DNA from: an uncultured Sphingomonadaceae bacterium
Lineage (GTDB): Bacteria; Pseudomonadota; Alphaproteobacteria; Sphingomonadales; Sphingomonadaceae
Assembly (NCBI GenBank): GCA_947503245.1
Contig: CANNCV010000001.1
Span: 1,053,501-1,117,500, forward strand
DNA length: 64,000 nt
Direction: 5' to 3'
Both the position numbers and the translations under genes were made by a program. How positions within the stretch are numbered: the stretch's first letter is position 1; each line of letters begins with the position of its first letter. The notes under the pieces are model-generated. The model was not told the DNA's origin and made no database searches. It was given only the letters and a program-made list of their open reading frames with translations. Below are positions 1 through 8,490 of this stretch, one piece after another.

Positions 1-777
1 ATAGCGGCTATGTCTGCTGCGTTCGGATGCGGGATTGATGACACGGTGCGTCGTTGATGGCAGATGGTGATTGGTCAGCCGTTGCAACATGTCACCAACA
101 TTGATGACCAAGGCTCCTTCGGGGGGGCTGGCATCGATCCACTCATTTTCACGCGTCAGCAATTGCAGGCCAGCCTCTTCCGCGCCCAATAGCAGCGTAA
201 TCAAATTGATATCTTCATGCGCTCCGGCACGAATGGCACCTTCGGGCGCGTCTATAATCGGCGGATAATGCAGCAGGCGCAAAATGGAGTTACCATTATG
301 GATGGCACCATCGAACCAGTCATCAGCCAATCCAAGATAGAGCGCGATGCGCGACAAGATGGTCGCACCCACTTGGTCAAGCGCAGCATAGAGCGCGCTT
401 AACGTTTCGCGAAAGCCTTGCGGTGCATCGGGCCAGATATTGGGCGGCATGGTCGCAGCATCAGGATCATTTGGCGCGACATCACGGCCAACATGCCAAA
501 ACTCTTTCAGATCATGAACTTTGGCATCTTTGGCTATCTCCCGCCCAAAGGGGATATAGCCGCGCTGATTGCCCACCACCTTATCGGCATAAACACGCTT
601 TTCCGCTTCATCCTGTGCAAAAAAGGCCTGCGTCATCGCCCATCCGCGTGACACCAGATCAGGGTCCAGCCCATGATCCGTAACCAGAGCAAATCCTGTT
701 TGTTGAAAGCTCTTGCCTATAGCTTGGGCAAATTCGTCTGCTGGCTGGGCCAGAGATAATATAGGCAATTGTGTCAT
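1..777 (-). CDS. 2-oxoglutarate/Fe(II)-dependent oxygenase, isopenicillin N synthase-like (3' end outside window)
   Basis: A minus-strand reading frame runs from ATG at 777 off the left edge of the window, giving 259 codons without a stop. It begins MTQLPILSLAQPADEFAQAI, a typical start of the isopenicillin N synthase/gibberellin oxidase family. The fold's iron ligands are visible: an HxD pair in AGAHEDINLITLL and a distal His in STTHRVINP. Family members oxidise small molecules using 2-oxoglutarate and O2; the substrate cannot be told. The RxS-type 2-oxoglutarate site would lie just beyond the edge. It is divergent from the EVE gene with an 81-base shared upstream region. Function of the family is secure, the specific role is unknown. 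Confidence 0.85.
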   Translation of the reverse strand, partial: MTQLPILSLAQPADEFAQAIGKSFQQTGFALVTDHGLDPDLVSRGWAMTQAFFAQDEAEKRVYADKVVGNQRGYIPFGREIAKDAKVHDLKEFWHVGRDVAPNDPDAATMPPNIWPDAPQGFRETLSALYAALDQVGATILSRIALYLGLADDWFDGAIHNGNSILRLLHYPPIIDAPEGAIRAGAHEDINLITLLLGAEEAGLQLLTRENEWIDASPPEGALVINVGDMLQRLTNHHLPSTTHRVINPASERSRHSRY

Positions 778-858
778 GACATGTTCCTAGGAATAAGGCT
801 ATACCGCCGCTTTAATAGCAATAGACAGTATAGATATTTGGAAAGGCGAAAGAAAGCG

Positions 859-1287
859 ATGAGTGATGGAAAAAACTATTGGCTCATGAAATCAGAGCCT
901 GATGAATATGGCTGGGATGATCTTATCGCAGAAGATGAAGGCATATGGGATGGTGTGAAAAACGCGCAGGCCAGCAACAATATGAAGGCCATGGCGCTGG
1001 GCGATCAGATATTTTTCTATCATTCACGTCAGGGTCTGGAAATTGTGGGGATTATGGAAGTCAGTGCAACGGCAATTCCGGACCCGTTTGATGAAACCGG
1101 CCGCTGGATAGCCGTTAAGGTTAAGCCTGTGCGCAAGTTGGATAATGCTGTGACGCTAAAGGCTATGAAGCAGAATCCAAAACTCTCTGACCTGGCAATC
1201 ATAAAGCAAACGCGCCTCTCTGTTGCGCCAGTGACGCACGATCAATGGGCAGAGATATTGTCCATGTCCGCCAGCAGTCAGGCATAA
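859..1287 (+). CDS. EVE domain protein
   Basis: A 142-residue protein that opens MSDGKNYWLMKSEPDEYGWD, the hallmark N-terminus of the EVE/PUA-like family (thymocyte nuclear protein 1 type). Later GVKNAQASNNMKAM and IFFYHSRQGLEIVGIMEV match the nucleotide-binding core. EVE domains are thought to bind modified bases in DNA or RNA; the cellular role here is not known. A longer frame opens upstream at 769, but the ATG at 859 starts the conserved sequence and is preceded by a purine-rich GGCGAAAGAAAG stretch. Its TAA overlaps the ATG of glutaminase (TAATG), so the two are probably translationally coupled. Confidence 0.88.
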   Translation: MSDGKNYWLMKSEPDEYGWDDLIAEDEGIWDGVKNAQASNNMKAMALGDQIFFYHSRQGLEIVGIMEVSATAIPDPFDETGRWIAVKVKPVRKLDNAVTLKAMKQNPKLSDLAIIKQTRLSVAPVTHDQWAEILSMSASSQA

Positions 1288-2237
1288 TGACAGATTGTCC
1301 AGACTGGCCAAACATCATGCAGGCCGTGCATGATAGCGCCAAGCCGTATTTTGGCTCTGGCAAGGTTGCGGACTATATCCCTGCACTGGCCTGCATAGAC
1401 CCGCATAAATTTGGCATGACTGTCGCGCTGGGCACTGGAGAGATGCATTGTATCGGTGATGCGGATGAGGCGTTTTCGATGCAGAGTATATCGAAAATAT
1501 TCACGCTGGCATTGGCGCTGCAAATTTATGGCGATGACCTCTGGAAGCGGGTCGGCAGAGAGCCAAGCGGTTCAGCCTTTAACTCCATTGTTCAATTGGA
1601 AAGTGAAAAGGGTATTCCGCGCAATCCATTGATAAATGCTGGTGCCATTGTGACGACCAACCATCTGGTGCAGCATTATGGTGAGAATGGCGCGCATCCA
1701 CAGGGTGCTGTTGGGCAGTTGCTGGCTTTGCTGCAGGATCAAGCGGGGGATAAGAGCATAGCAGTTGATGAAGCGGTCGCTTTGTCAGAAAGTGAGACGG
1801 GTTCCCGCAATCGTTCACTGGCGCATTTCATGTCGGGTTTTGGCGTTGTGCAGGGTGATATTGAAAGGACGCTATCAAGCTATTTCCGCCAATGCGCGGT
1901 TGCCATTAGCTGCCGGCAATTGGCGCGCGCAGCGCTGTTTTTAGCTTTTGACGGCTGTGATCCAGTCACTGGTAAGCGTGTGCTCAGCTCGCGGCGCTGT
2001 CGCAGGATTAACGCCGTGATGATGATGAGCGGCCATTATGACAATAGCGGAGACTTTGCATACCGCATTGGTTTGCCCGGAAAATCCGGTGTCGGTGGCG
2101 GTATTTTGGTGGTTGCGCCCGGCTATGGAACAGTTGCAACATGGTCACCGGGATTGAATGAGGCAGGCACCTCAATGGTCGGGGCCATCGCATTGGAGGA
2201 GCTGGTGCGGCAGACAGGCTGGTCGATATTCGTTTGA
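1287..2237 (+). CDS. glsA: Glutaminase A
   Basis: A 316-residue cytosolic glutaminase, about the usual length (near 308). It hydrolyses L-glutamine to glutamate and ammonia. The serine-enzyme motif SxxK is seen in FSMQSISKIFTLAL (Ser67, Lys70), with the family signature NSIVQLESEKGIPRNPLINA and the downstream GSRNRSLAHFM and GVGGGI blocks. The start at 1287 overlaps the EVE stop; a longer frame from 1245 would overlap the EVE gene by 43 bases and has no conserved sequence. A strong intrinsic terminator follows at 2290. Linkage with an EVE protein has no obvious metabolic meaning. Confidence 0.92.
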   Translation: MTDCPDWPNIMQAVHDSAKPYFGSGKVADYIPALACIDPHKFGMTVALGTGEMHCIGDADEAFSMQSISKIFTLALALQIYGDDLWKRVGREPSGSAFNSIVQLESEKGIPRNPLINAGAIVTTNHLVQHYGENGAHPQGAVGQLLALLQDQAGDKSIAVDEAVALSESETGSRNRSLAHFMSGFGVVQGDIERTLSSYFRQCAVAISCRQLARAALFLAFDGCDPVTGKRVLSSRRCRRINAVMMMSGHYDNSGDFAYRIGLPGKSGVGGGILVVAPGYGTVATWSPGLNEAGTSMVGAIALEELVRQTGWSIFV

Positions 2238-2289
2238 GAGAATGTTGATGGATGGAACCATTTCCATGCCCATTGGTTGAATAATATAA

Positions 2290-2322
2290 GACTGCCAATC
2301 CCGAGGGACTGGCAGTCTTTTT
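2290..2322 (+). terminator. Rho-independent terminator of the EVE-glsA operon
   Basis: A perfect 8-bp stem GACTGCCA/TGGCAGTC with a 12-base loop is followed directly by five T residues, about 50 bases after the glsA stop. The gene beyond it points the other way, so it ends transcription between convergent genes. Confidence 0.85.
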
Positions 2323-2333
2323 CATTTTTCGGG

Positions 2334-2891
2334 TTATGATTCAGAGGCTATTCTGTCGGCTGGCACAATGAACTCCAGACGAATGCCAGATGGTTCCCTT
2401 ATCATCATATGGGTTGTTGGCCCTTGACCCAGAAATTCCGGTGCAAATTCGACAGTGACATTATCGAGCGCCAAAAAGCGCTCATGCAATGCGTTTAAAG
2501 TGTCAAGATCACGGACAGTGATCGCCATATGGTGCAATCCGACATTGTTTTTCCGGTTGAATGCGATGGCATTTTCCGGTTTTTCGGCTTGCCATAAAGT
2601 CACAAACATTTCGCCATTGGTGACAAATTTGGCGGGATAGTCTGGCCGTCCGCCAGCAGCTTGCCATCCCAATGTCTCAATGAAAAAGGCTGTTGATGCA
2701 TCAAGGTCACTGACTGTCATGCCGATATGGTTGAGGCCCAAGGTTTCGCCCTCGCTAGAGGGTTGATCAGTCTGCGCTGCGTTATCGGAGACTATGTCGC
2801 TATTGCTGTCATCCGAGGTGGGGCCGCTACAAGCGGTCAGAGCCAAAGCCATAACACTGGTCAAGGCAAGATATGTTTTTGAAATTGTCAT
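2334..2891 (-). CDS. VOC-family (glyoxalase-fold) lipoprotein
   Basis: A 185-residue protein with a lipoprotein signal (MTISKTYLALTSVMALALTAC, lipobox LTAC), an acidic Ser/Asp-rich linker and then one vicinal-oxygen-chelate domain (LGLNHIGMTVSDLDASTAFF ... GLHHMAITVRDLD ... RLEFIVP). VOC proteins bind a metal and act as isomerases, dioxygenases or lyases; His in NHIGM and in HHMAI and Glu in RLEF are the expected metal ligands. Being membrane-anchored outside the cytoplasm is unusual for the family. Its ATG follows directly on the stop of the ThDP enzyme gene (TGAATG), so it is the third gene of that operon. Substrate unknown. Confidence 0.85.
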   Translation of the reverse strand: MTISKTYLALTSVMALALTACSGPTSDDSNSDIVSDNAAQTDQPSSEGETLGLNHIGMTVSDLDASTAFFIETLGWQAAGGRPDYPAKFVTNGEMFVTLWQAEKPENAIAFNRKNNVGLHHMAITVRDLDTLNALHERFLALDNVTVEFAPEFLGQGPTTHMMIREPSGIRLEFIVPADRIASES

Positions 2892-4553
2892 TCATTGCTT
2901 CCTAAAGCTGCTGACCCTCGCCCCGCTGGCGGTCAGATATTCCATATCGGTTTTAAGATGCAATAACCGAATGCCGGTGCGCGCCATTGCTTGTTCCAGC
3001 GCAGGGGCAAATTCATCAGTTTTCTCAACCGTCGCCGTCCATGCACCAAAGGCTTTACCGAAAGTGGCAAAGTCTGGGTTATTGAGCTGCGTGCCGCTCG
3101 GACGGGCGGGATAGTCACGCTCCTGATGCATGCGGATTGTGCCATAGCCGCTATTGTCGATCACCAATATGAGCAGATTGGCGCCATATTGCGCTGCGGT
3201 GGCCAATTCCTGCCCGTTCATCAAAAAGTCGCCATCGCCAGCAACAGCCACCACATTGCGATCAGGAAAGCGCAATGCAGCAGCTATAGCGGCAGGCACG
3301 CCATAGCCCATAGCCCCTGCTGTGGGGGCAAGCTGGCTTGGCATGGGGCCATAGGGCCAATAGCGGTGCCACCAACCGGAAAAATTGCCAGCGCCGTTGC
3401 AGATAATCGTGTCAGCCGGGCAGGATTGACGCATGGCAGCGACACAGGCCCCCAGATCAAGTGCCGCGCCATTTTCTTGCGGCACAGACCATTGCAGCCA
3501 TTGGTGATGCGCTTCTACGCCATGCGCGAAACGGGGCAGATCGCCTCCCCAAAGAGCGGCTGCCTTGCAAAATTCTGTCATATCGGCGGCGATGGCAAGA
3601 TCGGTGCGATAAACGCTGTTTAATTCATCAGGGTCCGGATGAATATGGATCAGTTTTTGTCCCGGATGATCGGGCGATATCACCGTATAACCATCAGTTG
3701 TCGCTTCGCCTAAACGGGCACCGATAGCCACAACCAGATCAGCATTTTTTACGCGCTCTATCAATTGCGGATTGGGCCCATAGCCCAAATTGCCAGCATA
3801 GACCGTGCTGTCATTAGGGAAAGCATCCTGACGCCGAAAGGCACAGGCTATGGGAAGGCCAATAGTTTCGGCAAAGGCTTGTAAGTTCTTACCCGCCTCT
3901 TGCGTCCAGTCCGCGCCGCCAATGATCGCAATGGGGTTTTGGGCAGCACGCAGCATCGCCATCATCTGCTGCATAGCATCTGTGCAAACCGGCTGGGAAG
4001 GGCGCGTGACTTTTGGCCGGTCAGGGGTTGCCAGCCGATCACGCAGCATATCTTCGGGCAGGACCAGAACCACAGGCCCGGGCCGTCCGGATATGGCCGT
4101 GGCATAGGCCCGCGCGATATATTCGGGAATGCGCTGTGCATCATCAATGCGCGCCACCCATTTGGCCAAAGGACCGAACATTTGCATGAAGTTGACTTCT
4201 TGAAAGCCTTCACGATCACGGTCGCCGCGCGCAACATCGCCAATGAACAAGATCATGGGCTGTGAATCCTGATGCGCGACATGCACGCCGATACTGGCAT
4301 TGGTGGCGCCCGGACCGCGGGTGACAAAGGCTATGCCCGGCTGGCCGGTCATGGCGCCATCAGCACAGGCCATGAACGAAACGCCGCCTTCCTGCCTACA
4401 AATAACGGTTTCTATTGCGCCGGTGCGATCATGCAGCGCATCCAGCACGGCCAGAAAACTTTCGCCAGGAACGGTGAATAAACGGTCACAGCCCTGAATG
4501 ATCAATTGGTCGGCCAAAATTTCGCCGCCCGTTCTGCTATGCTGTTCTGTCAT
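2892..4553 (-). CDS. Thiamine diphosphate-dependent enzyme, acetolactate synthase-like
   Basis: A 553-residue member of the ThDP decarboxylase/acetohydroxyacid synthase family. The N-terminal PYR domain has the catalytic Glu in ICRQEGGVSF (Glu55), a central domain follows, and the C-terminal PP domain has the GDG...N cofactor motif (AGDGDFLMNGQE ... VIDNSGYGTI). There is no small regulatory subunit gene nearby and the partners are an aldehyde dehydrogenase and a VOC protein. A catabolic 2-oxoacid decarboxylase or carboligase therefore seems likelier than branched-chain amino acid synthesis; this is inference. Its start overlaps the stop of the aldehyde dehydrogenase (ATGA). Confidence 0.88.
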   Translation of the reverse strand: MTEQHSRTGGEILADQLIIQGCDRLFTVPGESFLAVLDALHDRTGAIETVICRQEGGVSFMACADGAMTGQPGIAFVTRGPGATNASIGVHVAHQDSQPMILFIGDVARGDRDREGFQEVNFMQMFGPLAKWVARIDDAQRIPEYIARAYATAISGRPGPVVLVLPEDMLRDRLATPDRPKVTRPSQPVCTDAMQQMMAMLRAAQNPIAIIGGADWTQEAGKNLQAFAETIGLPIACAFRRQDAFPNDSTVYAGNLGYGPNPQLIERVKNADLVVAIGARLGEATTDGYTVISPDHPGQKLIHIHPDPDELNSVYRTDLAIAADMTEFCKAAALWGGDLPRFAHGVEAHHQWLQWSVPQENGAALDLGACVAAMRQSCPADTIICNGAGNFSGWWHRYWPYGPMPSQLAPTAGAMGYGVPAAIAAALRFPDRNVVAVAGDGDFLMNGQELATAAQYGANLLILVIDNSGYGTIRMHQERDYPARPSGTQLNNPDFATFGKAFGAWTATVEKTDEFAPALEQAMARTGIRLLHLKTDMEYLTASGARVSSFRKQ

Positions 4554-5995
4554 CCGTGATGCACCGCTTTTGTTACCATATAGGCCATCAGACCGTCCGG
4601 ACCATCTTCAAGCCCATGGCCTGAATGTTTGACACCGCCAAAGGGTGCATCGCCGGGGGATACGGTCTGTGTGTTAATGCCAACCATGCCGGCCTCAATG
4701 GCATCACCCAATATGTTCGCGGTCTTGAGTGCACTGGTATAGGCATAGGCGGCCAATCCCAAGGGCAGGCGATTGGCTTGCTCAATAGCATCATCCAACG
4801 TGGCGAAAGGACGGATCGCAGCGACGGGTCCAAAAGGTTCTTCATTCATGATTTCAGCCTGTAGGGGCACATCGCTGATAACGGTGGGCTGATAGAAAAA
4901 GCCGTTTTCCTGACCATTACCAGCTAGCCGCTCGCCGCCAATATTCAGTTTCGCACCAGCAGATGTTGCATTGCTGATCATCCGTTCCATTGTGTCGGGT
5001 CGGCGGTGATTGGCCAATGGTCCCATTTTAACTTCGGGTGCCATGCCATTGCCCACATTGACCGCCTTTGTGCGCTCGGCAAAGCCTTTGACAAAGCGAT
5101 CATAAATGCCCTGTTGAACATAAAAACGTGTTGGCGCGACGCACACCTGCCCCGCATTGCGAAACTTGCCAGCGACAAGAGCATCCAGCGTGGTCTCCAG
5201 ATCGCAATCATCGAAAACCAGTACTGGCGCATGGCCGCCCAGCTCCATAGTGGTGCGTTTCAGGCCATCCGCAGCTAGCCGCATCAAATGCTTGCCGACA
5301 GGCACCGATCCAGTGAAGCTGACTTTGCGGATAATATCCGAAGCGATGAGATGCTCCGAGATATGCGCAGGATCACCGAAAACGATTTGTAAGACGCCAG
5401 AGGGCAGACCAGCATCAACAAGGCAGCGTATCATTTCAATCGCGCTGGCCGGTGTTTCCTCAGCGGGTTTCAGAATTATCGGGCACCCAGCCGCCAGTGC
5501 CGGAGCCAATTTGCGCGCTGGCGTGAACAGCGGGAAATTCCATGGACTGAACGCCGCTACTGGGCCGACAGGCTGATATTTAACAAAGCTGTTTTCACCA
5601 GTGGGGCGGACAAGAACCCGGCCGTAGCAGCGCTTTGCTTCTTCAGCCATAATATCGAATTGTTTGGCCGCACCGATAACCTCGCCAACGCCTTGCGCCA
5701 GAGGTTTGCCCTGTTCCAATGTCATCAAATGGCCAATCATATCGGCCCGTTCACGCATCAGATTGGCACCTTTGCGCAATATGTCACCGCGCTGATCGAC
5801 TGTGGTTTCCCGCCAGACGGGCCATGCACGCTGCGCAGCATGCAATGCGCGGTTCAGATCATCATTATTGGCCTTAGGCAGGCTGGATATTGCCTCACCC
5901 GTTGCGGGGTTAACCACGGCTATGGCATTGCGATTGCCAATATCAATCCATTCGCCATCAATATGCAGTTGCAAGTTTTTAGGGTAGCTAGTCAT
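4550..5995 (-). CDS. NAD(P)-dependent aldehyde dehydrogenase, succinate-semialdehyde dehydrogenase type
   Basis: A 481-residue enzyme, the usual length of GabD-type dehydrogenases. Catalytic Glu251 lies in MELGGHAPVLV and the nucleophile Cys285 in NAGQVCVAPTRF; the cofactor site is FTGSVPVG. It oxidises an aldehyde, possibly succinate semialdehyde, to the acid. The ATG at 5995 is chosen over a longer open frame to 6298 because it starts the conserved MTSYPKNLQLHIDGEWID and has AAGGA about ten bases upstream. It is the first gene of the ALDH-ThDP-VOC operon. One model is that the ThDP enzyme makes an aldehyde which this enzyme oxidises. Confidence 0.9.
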   Translation of the reverse strand: MTSYPKNLQLHIDGEWIDIGNRNAIAVVNPATGEAISSLPKANNDDLNRALHAAQRAWPVWRETTVDQRGDILRKGANLMRERADMIGHLMTLEQGKPLAQGVGEVIGAAKQFDIMAEEAKRCYGRVLVRPTGENSFVKYQPVGPVAAFSPWNFPLFTPARKLAPALAAGCPIILKPAEETPASAIEMIRCLVDAGLPSGVLQIVFGDPAHISEHLIASDIIRKVSFTGSVPVGKHLMRLAADGLKRTTMELGGHAPVLVFDDCDLETTLDALVAGKFRNAGQVCVAPTRFYVQQGIYDRFVKGFAERTKAVNVGNGMAPEVKMGPLANHRRPDTMERMISNATSAGAKLNIGGERLAGNGQENGFFYQPTVISDVPLQAEIMNEEPFGPVAAIRPFATLDDAIEQANRLPLGLAAYAYTSALKTANILGDAIEAGMVGINTQTVSPGDAPFGGVKHSGHGLEDGPDGLMAYMVTKAVHHG

Positions 5996-6101
5996 GCATG
6001 TGCATCCTTGTTTCTTTTCTTTTGTCCTAGACAGTTGCCCCGTGTGCGGCAATGATTGTGACAAAAGAAAGCAACAAAATAACAACGGAGAGAGAGAAGC
6101 C

Positions 6102-7022
6102 ATGGAAATTCTGACACAAGGATTGCGTTTTCCCGAAGGGCCGGTGGTCATGGCCGACGGCTCCGTGATTGTGGTTGAGATTGCGGCAGGCTGTATCACG
6201 CGCATTGCCTCTGATGGCAGCAAGACGCTGGTGGCAGAAACGGGCGGTGGACCAAATGGCGCGGCCTTGGGGCCTGATGGTAAGCTATATGTCTGCAATA
6301 ATGGCGGATTTAACTATATCAATGGCGGCAGCGAAGATGCCCCTTTTCTGGTGCCGCATGGCCAGCCGGATGACTATTCCGGCGGACGTATTGAACGCGT
6401 AGACATTACAACGGGTACAGTAGAAATTTTGTATAAAGATGGAGATTTTGGTTGTGTATTGCGCGGCCCTAATGACATTGTTTTTGATGCAGATGGCGGC
6501 TTCTGGTTCACTGACCATGGCAAAAATCGCCCACGCGAGCGTGATGTTACGGGAGTATTTTATGCCAAGACAGATGGCAGTCTGTTGAAAGAGGTTATCT
6601 TCCCATCAGAAAATCCTAATGGCATTGGTCTGTCGCCTGATGGCAAGCGGCTTTATGTAGCGGAAACCTATACGTGCAAATTATGGGCCTATGACATTGC
6701 CGCGCCTGGGGAAATCGCCTTCACACCTGGGATATTGGGTCCGCAAGGGCAATTTCTATACAGTCCGGCAGGATATAAATATTTTGACTCTCTGGGTGTT
6801 GAGGAATGTGGCAATATCTGTGTTGCCACTATTGGTGAAGCAGGCATTAGCGTGATTTCGCCAGAGGGGGAGTTGGTAGAATTTGTGCCGATGATGGACC
6901 CATTCACCACCAATATCGCCTTTGGCGGAGATGATATGAAGACGGCCTATATCTGTCTGTCTGCCACCGGCCAACTCGTCAAAATGAACTGGAGCCGCGC
7001 CGGACTAAGGTTGGAAAATTGA
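6102..7022 (+). CDS. SMP-30/gluconolactonase-family lactonase
   Basis: A 306-residue six-bladed propeller enzyme of the SMP-30 family, which opens sugar or other lactones using a divalent metal. Visible motifs are the N-terminal LRFPEGPVV with the metal-binding Glu, the central GPNDIVFDADGGFWFTDHG with the Asn ligand, and NPNGIGLSPDGKRLYVAET. The ATG at 6102 follows a GGAGAGAGAGAAG ribosome site; the open frame begins earlier but the upstream part is not conserved. It is divergent from the aldehyde dehydrogenase operon with a 106-base gap, so the two may share a regulator and a pathway. Confidence 0.88.
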   Translation: MEILTQGLRFPEGPVVMADGSVIVVEIAAGCITRIASDGSKTLVAETGGGPNGAALGPDGKLYVCNNGGFNYINGGSEDAPFLVPHGQPDDYSGGRIERVDITTGTVEILYKDGDFGCVLRGPNDIVFDADGGFWFTDHGKNRPRERDVTGVFYAKTDGSLLKEVIFPSENPNGIGLSPDGKRLYVAETYTCKLWAYDIAAPGEIAFTPGILGPQGQFLYSPAGYKYFDSLGVEECGNICVATIGEAGISVISPEGELVEFVPMMDPFTTNIAFGGDDMKTAYICLSATGQLVKMNWSRAGLRLEN

Positions 7023-7088
7023 CCAAGAATACAAATGTGATACTATATCATTTTTAACATACACTGTCCGTTTTAGCGAACAGCCTTT

Positions 7089-7775
7089 ATGCATAGGGAT
7101 TGGAATGAGGGTATGGCATTGGGCTTGGCTCGGTCAGTATATGTCGCGGCTTTTATAACGGCATCAATGGCAACTATGGGCGGCATAGGCGGCCTATGGG
7201 CAATAACTGATTATGTTGACCATACGCATTATTGGACACAACCCAAAAACGAGGAGAATGTGTTTTCATTTTCTCTCAAGCCGCTGACTTTTGAATGTAA
7301 TAGCTTTCTACAAAAAGATGACGCTGAATGGACGAATAAGGACATATTGGCCTTATCCGAGACCAATTTTGATAAAGGAGCTTATGGCTTGGGCGCTAGC
7401 TTTAAACGAGCTTCAACGCTCACCTTAAAGGACGCCCATGCCGTTATTACAACTTACGATGATGGTTTCCCTCGCGTTGACGGAAATATATGCGAATTGC
7501 CGGTCAGCGAAAAATTTGTTGATGTCAATATAGTTAGCGCACCGGTTCCAAAGCTTCTTACAAAGGTGTGGTCCTTTAGCTCTTATGACGATATATGTTT
7601 ACAGGTTGATCCTGAGGGAAAGGTTACGCACATACGGTCTGATAATAAACGGGGTAACTATCGCAGACTGGCGGACTTTGCTAATCAATGCTGGAACGTT
7701 GAAAACTTGTCCCAAACAAAAGGCTGGTTTCGCGTCAAATTACCAAAAGCCCTCAACATCGGAAAAACCATTTAA
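7089..7775 (+). CDS. Hypothetical protein with one N-terminal membrane segment
   Basis: A 228-residue protein that I do not recognise. Residues about 10-38 are hydrophobic (SVYVAAFITASMATMGGIGG), suggesting a membrane anchor with the rest outside the cytoplasm. The remainder has four Cys residues (in FECNSF, GNICEL, DDICLQ and NQCWNV), which could form disulfides in the periplasm. Its TAA overlaps the ATG of the HAD gene (TAATG), which supports it as a real translated gene. The region is somewhat more AT-rich than its neighbours. No function is proposed. Confidence 0.6.
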   Translation: MHRDWNEGMALGLARSVYVAAFITASMATMGGIGGLWAITDYVDHTHYWTQPKNEENVFSFSLKPLTFECNSFLQKDDAEWTNKDILALSETNFDKGAYGLGASFKRASTLTLKDAHAVITTYDDGFPRVDGNICELPVSEKFVDVNIVSAPVPKLLTKVWSFSSYDDICLQVDPEGKVTHIRSDNKRGNYRRLADFANQCWNVENLSQTKGWFRVKLPKALNIGKTI

Positions 7776-8431
7776 TGCCTATCACCACTATTATCTTTGA
7801 TTTTGGGGGAGTTATTACGTCCTCCCCTTTTGAAGCATTTAACCGGCTGGAGGTGGAGCGCGGTGTGTCGATAAACAGTGTGCGGCGGGTTAACAGCACC
7901 AACCCGGATGATAATGCTTGGGCGCGTTTTGAGCGGGCTGAGATAGATGCGACGGCTTTTGATAGTGCCTTTACTGCCGAAGCTGAAGCACTAGGCATAA
8001 AAGGATTAAGCGGCGCAGATGTGCTGGCCTGTCTGGCGGGTGATGTGCGCCCTGCCATGGTGACTAAGCTGGATGATCTCAAAGCGGCGGGCTATACGGT
8101 TGCCTGTATCACCAACAATGTGCCGACAGGTAAGGGCTTTGGCCTGAAAGGCTCCGGTATGGCGATGACGCAGGAACAAGCGAACGAAGTTGCGGCGATC
8201 ATGGCGCGTTTTGACCATGTCATAGAAAGCAGCAAGGTAGGACTGCGCAAGCCTGACCCACGCATTTATGAAATGATGTGTGAGGCGCTGGATGTCACGC
8301 CGGAGCAGTGCATTTATCTTGATGATCTGGGCATCAACTGCAAACCAGCAGCAGCCCTTGGCATGACCGCGATCAAAGTTACCAGCGGGGAGCAGGCTTT
8401 GGCTGATCTTGAACGGGCATTGGCTGGCTAG
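7775..8431 (+). CDS. HAD-superfamily hydrolase, epoxide hydrolase N-terminal/YihX type
   Basis: A 218-residue HAD phosphatase. The first motif is IFDFGGVIT, in which the second Asp of the usual DxD is Gly, as seen in the YihX/ACAD10/soluble epoxide hydrolase N-domain branch. Further motifs are the motif II region CITNN, the Lys of SSKVGLRKPDPRIY and the acidic IYLDDLGINCKPA. Family members hydrolyse sugar or lipid phosphates, or are dehalogenase-like; the substrate is unknown. The start is fixed by overlap with the preceding hypothetical gene. A weak GGCTT/AAGCC hairpin follows the stop. Confidence 0.88.
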   Translation: MPITTIIFDFGGVITSSPFEAFNRLEVERGVSINSVRRVNSTNPDDNAWARFERAEIDATAFDSAFTAEAEALGIKGLSGADVLACLAGDVRPAMVTKLDDLKAAGYTVACITNNVPTGKGFGLKGSGMAMTQEQANEVAAIMARFDHVIESSKVGLRKPDPRIYEMMCEALDVTPEQCIYLDDLGINCKPAAALGMTAIKVTSGEQALADLERALAG

Positions 8432-8490
8432 GCTTCAGAGCAAAGCCGTTTATGAGCGAATTGTGCGGCTCTGCGGCACTCCAATTGACG

